Notes under the pieces: generated by a model
Databases searched by the model: none
What the model was told of the DNA's origin: nothing
What the model saw: only the letters and a program-made list of their open reading frames with translations
Program-made: the position numbers and the translations under genes
DNA from: Flavobacterium aestivum
GTDB lineage: Bacteria > Bacteroidota > Bacteroidia > Flavobacteriales > Flavobacteriaceae
NCBI RefSeq assembly: GCF_026870175.2
Contig: NZ_CP113977.2
Coordinates: 744,001-808,000, forward strand
DNA: 64,000 nucleotides
Direction: 5' to 3'
In this document: positions 20,670-29,066 of the stretch, piece after piece
Layout: each line of letters starts with the position of its first letter
Position numbering within the stretch: the first letter of the stretch is position 1

Positions 20670-22205
20670 TTATTTCACAAGAGTTATTGAACCCTTTTTG
20701 GCAGATTGACCAGAAGGAGTAATTATATAATAGTAAACAGGATTGAAATTACTGAATTCAATAGGGGTTTGTGGCCAACCATTGTAATTATCATAATTAT
20801 CAGTTTGGAAAACTATTTTACCTGATGAATTTAATATCATAACTTGGGTATTAGTCCCACTAATATATTGATCAGGAATAATCCAAGTATCATTAATACC
20901 ATCATTATTAGGAGTAACTATATTCGATATTTGTGACACATTATAGTTTGTTTGATAAGACACTTCAAAAAGGAATTCATTTTTTATTTGACATCCCGAA
21001 GTTTGTGTAATAATCCCTTTATATTTCCCTTGAGCTGTAACATCTAATGAACTTTTGGTTTCACCAGGAATGATAACATCATTAAGAAGCCATTGATAAC
21101 TTGGCGAAACAGCATTTGTAGTTGTTGTAACGGATAATTTCTCTCCTTCAGCTATTCTATTCACTTTATCAACATCAACACCAGAAATTGTGCTATTAAT
21201 TTCAAATACTTTTAAATCTATAGACCCAGTTGATTTACATCCACCAAAGTCAACGTCACAAGTATAATTACCTGGTAAATTGGTATCATACGTTTGAGCA
21301 GTAGCACCAGCAATAATAACATTATTTTTTTTCCATACATACGTATTTCCAGAAGTAGCTGTTAAAGTAGAATTTCCAGAACTAGCACAAAAAGGATTAC
21401 CTGAGCTTGAACTAATAGACGCCACACTTCCGGTTACACCAGTTACGGTTACACGCTGTGAACTAAAATTAACATCAGAACAAGAACCATAATCTAATTC
21501 AGCATAATAAACTCCTTCCGAACTTACTACTAAAGAATTCCCAGATTGGTTTTGCACCAATTGATCATTCTGATACCACTTATATTTTAATTGTGGGTAA
21601 TTTGCAGGTGAGGATTCAGGAGTAGAAGGAGTTGGGTTATATATCGTTAGAGTAACACTACCACCATTACAATAACTTACAGCATTCTTTTTATCATTAA
21701 TGAAAAAAGAGCCGTTATAAGCTTTAAAATACGCAGGAAGATTTTTATCACTACCCGGAACATTAATATTAAAACTAGAACTTACTACTCCACTAGAACT
21801 TTTAACTCTCAATTGATAGGTATTAGAACCTACTAAATTAGTAGGTACTGCAAATGTAAGCGTTTTATCTGTTGCTGTATCTGGAGGTGTTCCTGCCAAA
21901 GGTGGTAAAGCAGTAGTTGCAATTGGAGTTGTAAAAGATCCTGAGGGATCGGAAAGTTCTACAACAAAGCTTACACTAGGATCAAAACCACTAACCTTAA
22001 AAGAAGCTTGATACTCATTAAAAACTTGACCTGCAATCGAAGGATGTGGTCCACCAGCACAAATTCTATCGAATGGTAATTTTATAGGGTTAATTGTTTG
22101 TGAATACACAAAAAACGCTGAAGGCAGAATCAACAGCATCAAAAAATTTAAAAAAATATCTGAAGAAAAAAAAGAGGGGGCTTTACTTGACATATTGAAT
22201 AGCAT
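20670..22205 (-). CDS. sprC: SprC-like T9SS type-B secreted Ig-like protein
   Basis: 511-residue secreted protein. A hydrophobic signal segment at about 17-36 (FLNFLMLLILPSAFFVYSQ) is followed by several Ig/PKD-like beta modules with paired cysteines (for example PFCASSGNSTLTATSGNTYVW and GNYTCDVDFGGC). The last 85 or so residues (SNIVTPNNDGINDTWIIPD, then VYYYIITPSGQSAKKGSITL) are a gliding-motility-associated type-B sorting domain for T9SS export. An alternative start at 22193 (MSSKAPSF) would remove four residues. It sits directly upstream of sprD, matching sprC of F. johnsoniae, where mutants show reduced spreading. Its exact biochemical role is unknown. Confidence 0.78.
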   Translation of the reverse strand: MLFNMSSKAPSFFSSDIFLNFLMLLILPSAFFVYSQTINPIKLPFDRICAGGPHPSIAGQVFNEYQASFKVSGFDPSVSFVVELSDPSGSFTTPIATTALPPLAGTPPDTATDKTLTFAVPTNLVGSNTYQLRVKSSSGVVSSSFNINVPGSDKNLPAYFKAYNGSFFINDKKNAVSYCNGGSVTLTIYNPTPSTPESSPANYPQLKYKWYQNDQLVQNQSGNSLVVSSEGVYYAELDYGSCSDVNFSSQRVTVTGVTGSVASISSSSGNPFCASSGNSTLTATSGNTYVWKKNNVIIAGATAQTYDTNLPGNYTCDVDFGGCKSTGSIDLKVFEINSTISGVDVDKVNRIAEGEKLSVTTTTNAVSPSYQWLLNDVIIPGETKSSLDVTAQGKYKGIITQTSGCQIKNEFLFEVSYQTNYNVSQISNIVTPNNDGINDTWIIPDQYISGTNTQVMILNSSGKIVFQTDNYDNYNGWPQTPIEFSNFNPVYYYIITPSGQSAKKGSITLVK

Positions 22206-22239
22206 TTAAAACTAAAAATTAACGACTACTTTAAGTAAT

Positions 22240-22281
22240 AAAATGAAAGCAAAACCTTTGCTAAGGTTTTACTTTCATTTT
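22240..22281 (-). terminator. Strong hairpin between the beta-helix gene and sprC
   Basis: Inverted repeat of 18 bp plus one mismatch: AAAATGAAAG and AAAACCTT at 22240-22258, the complementary arm at 22263-22281, and a four-base loop. It resembles a bidirectional intrinsic terminator but lies inside the operon, in the 104-nt gap before sprC. It may cause partial termination or mark a processed mRNA end, which would set different levels for the two leading genes and the sprC-D-B-F part. Confidence 0.6.
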
Positions 22282-22309
22282 AGAATTAAAGGTCATTATA
22301 ACTTTAATT

Positions 22310-23599
22310 TTATTTTGAAGAAGCTGTGAATTTAGAAAGAGCTAATCTAAAATCTGGTCTTTTAGGATTTGCGAAGTCATTGAACGTTTCTAAATTTGTA
22401 GTTTTAGAATACAAATTAAAGAAAACACTATTACCGTAATAACCTTCTAAATCTTCATTATTATCAGATCCTTCTGAAAATATATTTCCATTACAGAAAT
22501 TTAAGTACATTTCCTCAATACGAATCTTTTTAAGGTTCTTATCGTTAATTTCAATTTTGCTATCTAGAACTACTGCTGGATTAAAACCTGAAATTACACT
22601 TTTACGTAAAACCAAAGAAGAATTTTCACTTACGTAAACAGCTTCTTTAATTAAACCTGCTTTAATATCAGCATCAATATTTTCACTATCATTAACCAAA
22701 GTCAAGTTTGTCGCTGTAACAAGTGTTTGCTTTTTTGTAAAATCTACTTCTTCTTTTTTAATATAAGAAGAAACATCTAAACAACGAGAACCACTACTAC
22801 CAGTTAAATAAGAAGATCTTACTGCTAAAGAGTTATCAATTTTAACTTGTGCTCCCAAAGTAAATTTAAAATCTACTCCGTTAGATTTATAAGAAACCAT
22901 TTTAGACATCACTGGCTCACCACCAAGAACTTCAAAAGAATCTCCAGCAGCAAAGCTTACCATAATGTTTTCTAAAATTGTTTTGTTTCCAATTCCTCCT
23001 AACAAAAGAGCATTAAAATTTTCAGAACCTCTTGGTTTTTTACCAGCATATTCGATTCTAACAAATTTTAAAACTCCTGAAGAGCTTGCTGGATTTGAAC
23101 CTCCATAAGTAGTTAATGAAGGATCTAAGTCATAACTATTAATAGAAGAATATGATCCGAATTTATTAATTGGAGCATCACCAAGCATTACAATACCTCC
23201 CCAATCACCAGCTTTTTTAAGCGATTTATTTGAAGTAAAAACAATTGGATCTGTTTCCAAACCTTCCGCAATCAATTGAGCTCCTTTAGTAATAACCAAA
23301 GTTCCTTTTGATTCTGAATCACCAATAATTACTGTACCTGGTTCAATAGTAAGTACTGCATTATTAGTCACATATACATTTCCTTGTATAATGTAAACAT
23401 CTTTCTTGGTCAATTTAGTATTCTCAGCAATATTACCAGCGAGAATCTGAGTCGCTTCTCCGTAATCTGATTTACCTGGTTTAAATTCTGTCCAGTTGTT
23501 CAACCAGTTGCTTGATCCAATTATTCCTTTCTCTTGTTGTGCATTTACATTGCAAACAACCGAAAGGAAAACCCATATAATAAGTAGTAAATTTTTCAT
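22310..23599 (-). CDS. Secreted beta-helix-like surface protein of the spr operon
   Basis: 429 residues from the start at 23599, chosen because MKNLLLIIWVFLSVVCNVNAQ is a typical signal peptide; an in-frame ATG at 23686 would put 29 poorly hydrophobic residues in front of it. The body has the pattern seen in many Bacteroidetes right-handed beta-helix surface proteins: VYIIQGNVYVTNNAVLTIEP, GTVIIGD, PIVFTSN, GDWGGIVMLGDAPIN, VRIEYAGKK. No T9SS sorting domain is evident at the C-terminus (SKFTASSK). It is the second gene of the operon, 131 nt after the first. A similar gene lies upstream of sprC in F. johnsoniae as far as I recall. Function unknown; a surface or adhesin accessory role is inferred from context. 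Confidence 0.75.
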   Translation of the reverse strand: MKNLLLIIWVFLSVVCNVNAQQEKGIIGSSNWLNNWTEFKPGKSDYGEATQILAGNIAENTKLTKKDVYIIQGNVYVTNNAVLTIEPGTVIIGDSESKGTLVITKGAQLIAEGLETDPIVFTSNKSLKKAGDWGGIVMLGDAPINKFGSYSSINSYDLDPSLTTYGGSNPASSSGVLKFVRIEYAGKKPRGSENFNALLLGGIGNKTILENIMVSFAAGDSFEVLGGEPVMSKMVSYKSNGVDFKFTLGAQVKIDNSLAVRSSYLTGSSGSRCLDVSSYIKKEEVDFTKKQTLVTATNLTLVNDSENIDADIKAGLIKEAVYVSENSSLVLRKSVISGFNPAVVLDSKIEINDKNLKKIRIEEMYLNFCNGNIFSEGSDNNEDLEGYYGNSVFFNLYSKTTNLETFNDFANPKRPDFRLALSKFTASSK

Positions 23600-23730
23600 A
23601 GGTTTGGGGGGTGTGTTAAATTGTGTTTTTTGGTAGTCTCTTGTAGGTGAAGAGCTTATAAACTCATATATAGAGTTAAGGGTCAATCTTAGAGTAAGAT
23701 TTTTACATCTTTTCTAAAAAACTTTAATTT

Positions 23731-24186
23731 TTATTCATGTTCCACTTCATGCAAAGCTTTCAAAGTTTGCTCGTAGAATAAAACCATAGTCACCAATTGT
23801 CCTTTGTCAGAATAAGGTAGCATTTTTCTTAAAAAATCTACTGTTACTTCTAAGTAAACATTTGTTGCTTCAGTTTCTAAATCTAATGCTTTTTTATTTA
23901 CTTCGTCAGCTGGAATTCCAAGATCAGTCAAGGTAACACCTGGTTTTGTTGCCAAAGCGATATATGGCAATGTTTTTACAACAACCTTCATACGCTCGAT
24001 GTATAATTCTACCAATTCCCCTTTTGACATTGCTCTCAGCGTTTTGTCATCATAGTAAGTACGAATTGCAGCGCTCGTGCTAATAATACTTTTTGGCATA
24101 TTTGGGTTTTTGGCCTGTGCCTTAACTGTCACTGTAGTACTAAATGCTAACATAAAAATACTGAAAAAAATAAATTTCCCTTTCAT
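23731..24186 (-). CDS. Small secreted protein, first gene of the spr operon
   Basis: 151 residues, not assigned to a family. A signal peptide (MKGKFIFFSIFMLAFSTTVTVKAQA) is followed by a mostly helical mature part with YYDDKTLRAMSKGELVELYIERMKVV and a C-terminal LVTMVLFYEQTLKALHEVEHE. It contains no cysteine. It follows the operon promoter directly (about 28 nt from the -7 element to the start codon) and precedes the beta-helix protein, so it is probably co-transcribed with the gliding genes. Likely periplasmic or outer-membrane associated; function unknown. Confidence 0.75.
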   Translation of the reverse strand: MKGKFIFFSIFMLAFSTTVTVKAQAKNPNMPKSIISTSAAIRTYYDDKTLRAMSKGELVELYIERMKVVVKTLPYIALATKPGVTLTDLGIPADEVNKKALDLETEATNVYLEVTVDFLRKMLPYSDKGQLVTMVLFYEQTLKALHEVEHE

Positions 24187-24213
24187 ATCATTGATAAAAT
24201 TTAATTAATAAAA

Positions 24214-24243
24214 CAAAAATATACAAATATTTTGAATTTGCAA
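24214..24243 (-). promoter_or_regulatory. Promoter of the spr gliding operon
   Basis: On the minus strand TTG (24243-24241), 19 nt, then TATTTTTG (24221-24214) match the Bacteroidetes -33/-7 consensus with ideal spacing. The start codon of the first operon gene is 28 nt downstream of the -7 element, leaving a short A/T-rich leader. Confidence 0.7.
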
Positions 24244-24560
24244 GTTCTAAATAATATTTTAAAACCAATTTTAAGATAAAATCAAGCCAAATTCTGCGTT
24301 ATGCCGAGTAAAATCAACACTTTATCGGTTAAATTATTAAATATTTTAAAATAAATAATAGCAAAAAATTAATTAAAAACACATATTTTCTTTCAAAAAA
24401 CACTTAAAAAAATAAACATTTATCAATTAGTAAATTATTTAATACAAAAGTTATCAACACATGTTTTATTGCTTCAATACTATAACATATTTTTTTTCTT
24501 TTTTTCTAATTCATAATCGTTTAGTTATAAATCCGATATAAACTTTATAACGTATTATTT
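24244..24560. other. AT-rich divergent intergenic region
   Basis: About 315 nt between the spr operon promoter (minus) and the holB promoter (plus). It is very AT-rich. A single TTATCAACA, close to a DnaA box, lies at 24451-24459. No gene, repeat or convincing structure was seen. Confidence 0.4.
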
Positions 24561-24588
24561 TTGACTAAATCATTTTCTCCTATCTTTG
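24561..24588 (+). promoter_or_regulatory. holB promoter with -7 element next to the start codon
   Basis: TTG (24561-24563), 17 nt, TATCTTTG (24581-24588): a consensus Bacteroidetes promoter. The start codon begins only 4 nt after the -7 element, so the transcript should be leaderless or nearly so. Confidence 0.7.
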
Positions 24589-24592
24589 CTTC

Positions 24593-25729
24593 ATGCAATT
24601 TTCAGAAATTCTAGGACAAGATTATATTAAAAATCACTTAACAAAAAGTGCCGATTCAGGAAGAATTCCTCATGCACAATTATTTGTGGGACCTGAAGGA
24701 AGTGGTACTTTGGCTATGGCGATAGCCTATTCTCAATATGTACTTTGCAATAATACTGAAGGGCCAAACGAATCCTGTGTTTTAAAATTCCAAAAACTAT
24801 CACACCCTGATCTGCATTTTATATACCCCACCGTTACCACTGAAGAAATAAAACAAAAGCCAAAAAGCATCGATTTCATAACTGATTGGAGACAATTTTT
24901 ACTTGAAAATCCTTACGGAAGTTTATTTGATTGGTACTCAAAATTGGGCGTTCAAAATAAGCAAGGTGAAATTCGTGTAGATGATGCCCAAGAAATTTTA
25001 AAATCTTTGGCATTAAAATCATACGAAGGAGGTTACAAAATAATGATTATCTGGATGGCAGATAAATTAAACATTTCTGCTTCTAATAAATTATTAAAGT
25101 TACTGGAGGAACCACCGGAAAAAACAGTTTTTATATTGATCTCTGAGAATGAAGAAGACATCATTCAAACGATACGATCACGTTGTCAGATAGTTCATTT
25201 TAATGCTTTAAGTGAACAAATTATAACAGATGCTCTAATAAACAAAGAACAAATTGATCCAAAACTGGCGACAAAAATTGCTCATCAAGCACAGGGTAAC
25301 TACTGTAAAGCACTACACCTGTTGCATGATGATAATGACGAATTTCCTTTTGAGCAATGGTTTGTTACTTGGGTTAGAGCTGCCTTTAAAGCCAAAGGAA
25401 ATGCGGCGGCCATTCAAGATTTGATTCTGTGGAGTGAACAAATCGCTGCATTAGGAAGAGAAACACAGAAAAAATTTCTACAGTTTTGTATCGAAATGTT
25501 TCGTCAGGCTTTGCTACTGAATTATGAAACTCAGAAACTAGTTTACATTGAAGCTAAGGTCGAAAAATTCAAACTAGAAAATTTTGCACCTTTTGTAAAC
25601 GGAAACAATATTAATGACATTTTCAAAGAACTATCTGATGCTATGTATCATATAGAACGCAATGGAAACGCAAAAATAATTTTAACAGATTTATCTATAA
25701 AACTCACACGTCTCATCCATAAAAAGTAA
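24593..25729 (+). CDS. holB: DNA polymerase III subunit delta' (HolB-like)
   Basis: 378-residue clamp-loader subunit that helps load the sliding clamp onto primed DNA. The AAA+ N-terminal part shows ILGQDYIKNHL at the start, a degenerate P-loop GPEGSGTL (residues 33-40, lacking the GKT lysine, as is usual for non-ATPase delta'), the helix NKLLKLLEEPPEKTVFILIS (165-184) and the SRC motif RSRCQI (195-200). Only two cysteines (C52, C62) are seen where zinc-module family members have four. The C-terminal region is helical. It starts the plus-strand block and is followed after 6 nt by a DoxX-like gene, suggesting co-transcription. A tau/gamma subunit is unlikely because it would have a functional P-loop and a much longer C-terminus. 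Confidence 0.88.
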   Translation: MQFSEILGQDYIKNHLTKSADSGRIPHAQLFVGPEGSGTLAMAIAYSQYVLCNNTEGPNESCVLKFQKLSHPDLHFIYPTVTTEEIKQKPKSIDFITDWRQFLLENPYGSLFDWYSKLGVQNKQGEIRVDDAQEILKSLALKSYEGGYKIMIIWMADKLNISASNKLLKLLEEPPEKTVFILISENEEDIIQTIRSRCQIVHFNALSEQIITDALINKEQIDPKLATKIAHQAQGNYCKALHLLHDDNDEFPFEQWFVTWVRAAFKAKGNAAAIQDLILWSEQIAALGRETQKKFLQFCIEMFRQALLLNYETQKLVYIEAKVEKFKLENFAPFVNGNNINDIFKELSDAMYHIERNGNAKIILTDLSIKLTRLIHKK

Positions 25730-25735
25730 TTAAAC

Positions 25736-26125
25736 ATGAACATGAATAATATTGCCTCAACCCTAATTTTAGTTTTTTTAGCCATTACCTTTTTGCAATC
25801 AGCTTATGATAAACTATTTTATTGGAAAGATAATCTCGATTGGTTAAAAGAACATTTTTCAGCAACTCCCTTAAAAAATCAAGTTCCGCTAGCCTTACTT
25901 AATGTCTTATTGCTAGAATTATTGTCTGGTATTTTATGCACTGTCGGCTCTATAGAATTAACCGTAAATAGCGGAAAAACTTATGGCTTGTATGGAGCAA
26001 TTTTTTCTTGTATTACTCTTATAATGCTACTTTTTGGACAAAGATTAGCCAAAGATTATGACGGAGCAAGAACCATAGTCCTTTATTTTATTCCTGCGGT
26101 AATGGCTGTATATTGGCTGAATTAA
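25736..26125 (+). CDS. DoxX-like four-helix membrane protein
   Basis: 129-residue integral membrane protein with about four transmembrane segments: near 5-23 (IASTLILVFLAITFLQSAY), 50-70, 80-100 and 110-128. The first segment followed by DKLFYWKDNLDWLKEHFSATPLKN resembles the DoxX superfamily, whose members have been linked to respiration or thiol/oxidative metabolism in other bacteria; no precise function can be given. It begins 6 nt after holB, so it is probably translated from the same transcript. A second in-frame ATG two codons later (25742) is also possible. Confidence 0.7.
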   Translation: MNMNNIASTLILVFLAITFLQSAYDKLFYWKDNLDWLKEHFSATPLKNQVPLALLNVLLLELLSGILCTVGSIELTVNSGKTYGLYGAIFSCITLIMLLFGQRLAKDYDGARTIVLYFIPAVMAVYWLN

Positions 26126-26167
26126 TTTAATTGAAATAACTACAATATCATTATAAAACAATAAACA

Positions 26168-26677
26168 ATGACACCAAAACATCCTTCGGAATCCTTAACT
26201 ATATTAACCGATTTGGTTTTACCAAGTGAAACCAATCCTTTGAATAACTTATTTGGAGGGGAATTATTAGCCAGAATGGATCGCGCAGCGAGTATTGCCG
26301 CCGGAAGACATTCTCGTAGAATAGGTGTAACGGCTTCTGTTAATCACGTTGCTTTTAACAAATCTATTCCATTAGGTAGTGTAGTAATTATTGAGGCCAA
26401 AGTATCCAGAGCTTTTAAAAGTTCAATGGAAATCTATTTAGATGTTTGGGTTGAAGACCGACAATCTGGGAATAGAACCAAAGCCAATGAAGCGATTTAC
26501 ACTTTTGTAGCTGTTGATGACACAGGAAGACCCGTAGAAGTTCCAGTACTGGAACCAGAAACAGAATTGGAAAAACAACGCTACGATGGGGCTTTAAGAA
26601 GAAAACAATTGAGCTTAGTTTTGGCTGGCAAAATGAATCCTCATGATGCTACTGAATTAAAAGCCCTTTTTACATAA
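26168..26677 (+). CDS. Acyl-CoA thioesterase, hotdog fold
   Basis: 169-residue hotdog-fold enzyme that hydrolyses acyl-CoA to free fatty acid and CoA. The family core is NPLNNLFGGELLARMDRAASIAAGRHSR, followed by ASVNHVAFNKSIPLGSVVIIEAKV and an EDRQSGNRTKANEAIYTFVAVDDTGRP strand region, as in YciA/ACOT-type thioesterases. Length is normal for a single-domain member, and the extended charged tail (ELEKQRYDGALRRKQL) is common in this group. It is 42 nt downstream of the DoxX-like gene on the same strand. Substrate chain length cannot be read from sequence. Confidence 0.88.
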   Translation: MTPKHPSESLTILTDLVLPSETNPLNNLFGGELLARMDRAASIAAGRHSRRIGVTASVNHVAFNKSIPLGSVVIIEAKVSRAFKSSMEIYLDVWVEDRQSGNRTKANEAIYTFVAVDDTGRPVEVPVLEPETELEKQRYDGALRRKQLSLVLAGKMNPHDATELKALFT

Positions 26678-26700
26678 AAAACCATAATGATATGGTAAAC

Positions 26701-26859
26701 CGCGTGAGGGATTACTCCACTATCCATTTATTCTCATAGGAGTCCAGTGAATTTCATTTGAAACTAGCTACCGAAGTAGCGTGGATAGCCCGATCATATT
26801 ATAAAAAGGGGTGGCTCTAGATAATCTAAAGTAGCCCCTTTTTATAATATGGTCACGCC
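26701..26859 (+). ncRNA. Structured intergenic RNA element A
   Basis: Between the thioesterase gene and recA lies a highly base-paired segment: an outer stem GCGTGA (26702-26707) with TCACGC (26853-26858); CTATCC (26721-26726 region) with GGATAG (26783-26788); a small hairpin GCTAC-CGAA-GTAGC; and a 17-bp stem closing a distal hairpin (26795-26811 with 26835-26851). Key blocks GTGAGGGAT, AGCTACCGAAGTAGC and ATAGCCC recur in a second copy at 44352-44469. This resembles a flavobacterial intergenic RNA family (the Rfam Flavo-1 motif is a candidate I cannot confirm). Function unknown; it may double as a terminator. The flanks at 26678-26700 and 26860-26985 hold no gene. Confidence 0.6.
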
Positions 26860-26985
26860 AAAATTGTTTTGAAGACAACAATTTGTTCCCAAAAACAACT
26901 ATTGTAACTTCAAAAAAAAGAAGTATTTTTACGAAAATTATAGTAAACCAATCCAGTATTTCGAGCCTTTAATAGTGCAAAACAT

Positions 26986-28026
26986 ATGAAAGAAAAAGAA
27001 AAAGAAATGAAAGAAAAAAACAGTTCAGAGAAAGAAGCTAAGTTAAAAGCACTGCAATTAACGCTTGATAAATTAGACAAAACTTACGGAAAAGGAACTG
27101 TAATGAAAATGGGGGATAGAGCCATTGAGGAAGTAGAAACTATTTCTTCTGGGTCTTTAGGTGTTGATTTAGCTTTGGGAGTTGGAGGTTACCCTAAAGG
27201 AAGAATTATAGAGATCTATGGTCCTGAATCTTCTGGTAAAACAACATTGACCCTACATGCTATTGCTGAAGCACAAAAAGCAGGCGGAATAGCTGCTTTT
27301 ATAGATGCGGAACATGCATTTGACAGAAATTATGCAGAGAAATTGAATGTTGACATCGAAAACCTAATCATCTCTCAACCTGATAACGGGGAGCAAGCAT
27401 TAGAAATTGCTGAAAATTTAATTCGCTCTGGTGCAATTGACATTGTGGTTATTGACTCTGTTGCTGCATTAACACCTAAAAGTGAAATTGAAGGCGAAAT
27501 GGGGGATTCAAAAATGGGATTACATGCTCGTTTAATGTCACAAGCCCTAAGAAAATTAACAGGAACGATAAGCAAAACCAACTGTACAGTATTTTTTATC
27601 AACCAATTGAGAGAAAAAATCGGTGTGATGTTTGGAAATCCTGAAACTACAACGGGTGGAAATGCATTGAAATTTTATGCTTCAGTTCGTTTAGACATTC
27701 GTCGTTCTACTCAGATAAAAGATGGTGAAAACGTATTAGGTAACCGAACTAAAGTAAAAATTGTTAAAAACAAAGTTGCACCGCCATTTAAAGTAGCCGA
27801 ATTTGACATTATGTATGGAGAAGGAATCTCTAAAACTGGTGAAATATTAGATCTTGCTGTAGAATTTGAAATTATCAAAAAAGCGGGCTCTTGGTTTAGT
27901 TATGGTGAGACCAAACTAGGACAAGGTCGTGATGCAGTAAAATCATTAATAAAAGACAATCCGGAATTGGCTGACGAACTTGAAGTGAAGATCAAAGATC
28001 ACATCAAAGAATTTGCAATCGATTAA
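26986..28026 (+). CDS. recA: RecA recombinase
   Basis: 346-residue DNA strand-exchange ATPase for homologous recombination and SOS induction. Walker [10 protein letters not shown] is at residues 79-87, the Walker B region [12 protein letters not shown] at about 151-162, and the DNA-binding loop [15 protein letters not shown] at 177-191, followed by [22 protein letters not shown]. The highly charged N-terminus [11 protein letters not shown] contains a second in-frame ATG at 27007 that would give a 339-residue protein; both are plausible and no ribosome-binding site decides. A perfect hairpin terminator follows the stop. Confidence 0.97.
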   Translation: MKEKEKEMKEKNSSEKEAKLKALQLTLDKLDKTYGKGTVMKMGDRAIEEVETISSGSLGVDLALGVGGYPKGRIIEIYGPESSGKTTLTLHAIAEAQKAGGIAAFIDAEHAFDRNYAEKLNVDIENLIISQPDNGEQALEIAENLIRSGAIDIVVIDSVAALTPKSEIEGEMGDSKMGLHARLMSQALRKLTGTISKTNCTVFFINQLREKIGVMFGNPETTTGGNALKFYASVRLDIRRSTQIKDGENVLGNRTKVKIVKNKVAPPFKVAEFDIMYGEGISKTGEILDLAVEFEIIKKAGSWFSYGETKLGQGRDAVKSLIKDNPELADELEVKIKDHIKEFAID

Positions 28027-28030
28027 ATAA

Positions 28031-28065
28031 AAAAAGAGTCCGTAATTCAATTACGGACTCTTTTT
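28031..28065. terminator. Bidirectional terminator between recA and plsC
   Basis: A perfect 12-bp stem GAGTCCGTAATT/AATTACGGACTC (28036-28060) with a one-base loop is flanked by A and T runs on both sides. It can serve recA on the plus strand and plsC on the minus strand. Confidence 0.9.
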
Positions 28066-28106
28066 TTATAATGATATTGGATGAAGCTGATTTTATTTCA
28101 AAATAG

Positions 28107-28874
28107 TTAATTCTTTTCTTTCAGCTTGTCTAATTTCTCAAACTCGAGTAATTCATTGTAAATAAGATCCCTTACTTCTTCCTTAATTTCTTTTCTGTCT
28201 ATCACTCCTTTTTTATCTGCTGTTTCGATATAAGGAAGAATTTTTACCCTCATCAAACCAGGACTTCCACTATAGAAAGTATAAGATAATCTTTTCTTAT
28301 TGTCTGGAAAAACTAAAGGAACGATTGGTAATTCATGTTCTACTGCTAGACGAAATGCTCCATCTTTGAAATTGTCTAACAAAATAGACTCGTCATGGGG
28401 AACTCCTCCTTCCGGAAATATACAAATACTAAGTCCGCGATCAATTCTTTTTTGAGCTTCTTCAAAAACTTCCATTTTACTTTTAGAACAACTTCTATCT
28501 ACAAGAATGCTTGTTCTTTTGTAAAAAAAGCCAAATAATGGGATTTTAGCTAGCGACATTTTACCAACAAAAACAAACGGATTTTTTACCACCGCAAGCA
28601 TTAGCATAATATCTGTCATTGAGGTATGATTAGCTACAAACATATAGCTTTTGTGAGGATCTAAATTTTGAATTTTTTCCACTTTATAATAAAATCCCAT
28701 TCCAAAAAGAACACATTTTGCCCAAATACGGGACATCTTGAAAAAATAGGGATACCCACTTTCGGTCAAGATTGAAGCAACCAAAAAAGGACACATAATA
28801 AGGATCGGAATAAGCATTACGACGTAAAACCAAACCCGCCATACGGCCCAAAATATCTTTTTTATACCTTTCAT
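28107..28874 (-). CDS. plsC: 1-acyl-sn-glycerol-3-phosphate acyltransferase (PlsC family)
   Basis: 255 residues from the start at 28874 (MKGIKKIFWAVWRVWF), preferred over an upstream ATG at 28916 that adds 14 polar residues before the membrane segment. It acylates lysophosphatidic acid to phosphatidic acid at the inner membrane. An N-terminal hydrophobic anchor (about 12-40) precedes the catalytic HX4D motif in NHTSMTD (residues 82-88). FPEGGVP (about 153-159) and VPLVFPDNKK complete the usual acyltransferase blocks. It is divergent to trpS and shares a terminator region with recA. Strict substrate preference among related lysophospholipid acyltransferases is not certain. Confidence 0.88.
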   Translation of the reverse strand: MKGIKKIFWAVWRVWFYVVMLIPILIMCPFLVASILTESGYPYFFKMSRIWAKCVLFGMGFYYKVEKIQNLDPHKSYMFVANHTSMTDIMLMLAVVKNPFVFVGKMSLAKIPLFGFFYKRTSILVDRSCSKSKMEVFEEAQKRIDRGLSICIFPEGGVPHDESILLDNFKDGAFRLAVEHELPIVPLVFPDNKKRLSYTFYSGSPGLMRVKILPYIETADKKGVIDRKEIKEEVRDLIYNELLEFEKLDKLKEKN

Positions 28875-28983
28875 GTATTGATAATAATTGTTCTTTATTG
28901 GTAAGATGTAATTCACATATCAACATTGGTTAGACGACCAATTAAAAATTATGCTCATTTCATAACGTCAAAAGTAAGGAAAC

Positions 28984-29015
28984 TTGCGGAAAATTTGGCA
29001 AAAGAATTAACTTTG
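28984..29015 (+). promoter_or_regulatory. Probable trpS promoter
   Basis: TTG (28984-28986), 21 nt, TAACTTTG (29008-29015). The -7 element is consensus and lies 51 nt before the trpS start codon, which supports the start at 29067 rather than an upstream in-frame ATG at 28926. Confidence 0.6.
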
Positions 29016-29066
29016 CAATTAAAAATACTTTCGATAACGAAATCAATAGGGAATAAAACATATAAA

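Noticed and set aside
24244..24560. Replication origin in the AT-rich region before holB
   Set aside because: Only one DnaA-box-like TTATCAACA is visible and no dnaA or parS site is near. The parS cluster lies about 27 kb away.
28926..29066. N-terminal extension of trpS from an upstream ATG
   Set aside because: The extension covers the consensus promoter at 28984-29015 and has no counterpart in the family; the start at 29067 fits known TrpS proteins.
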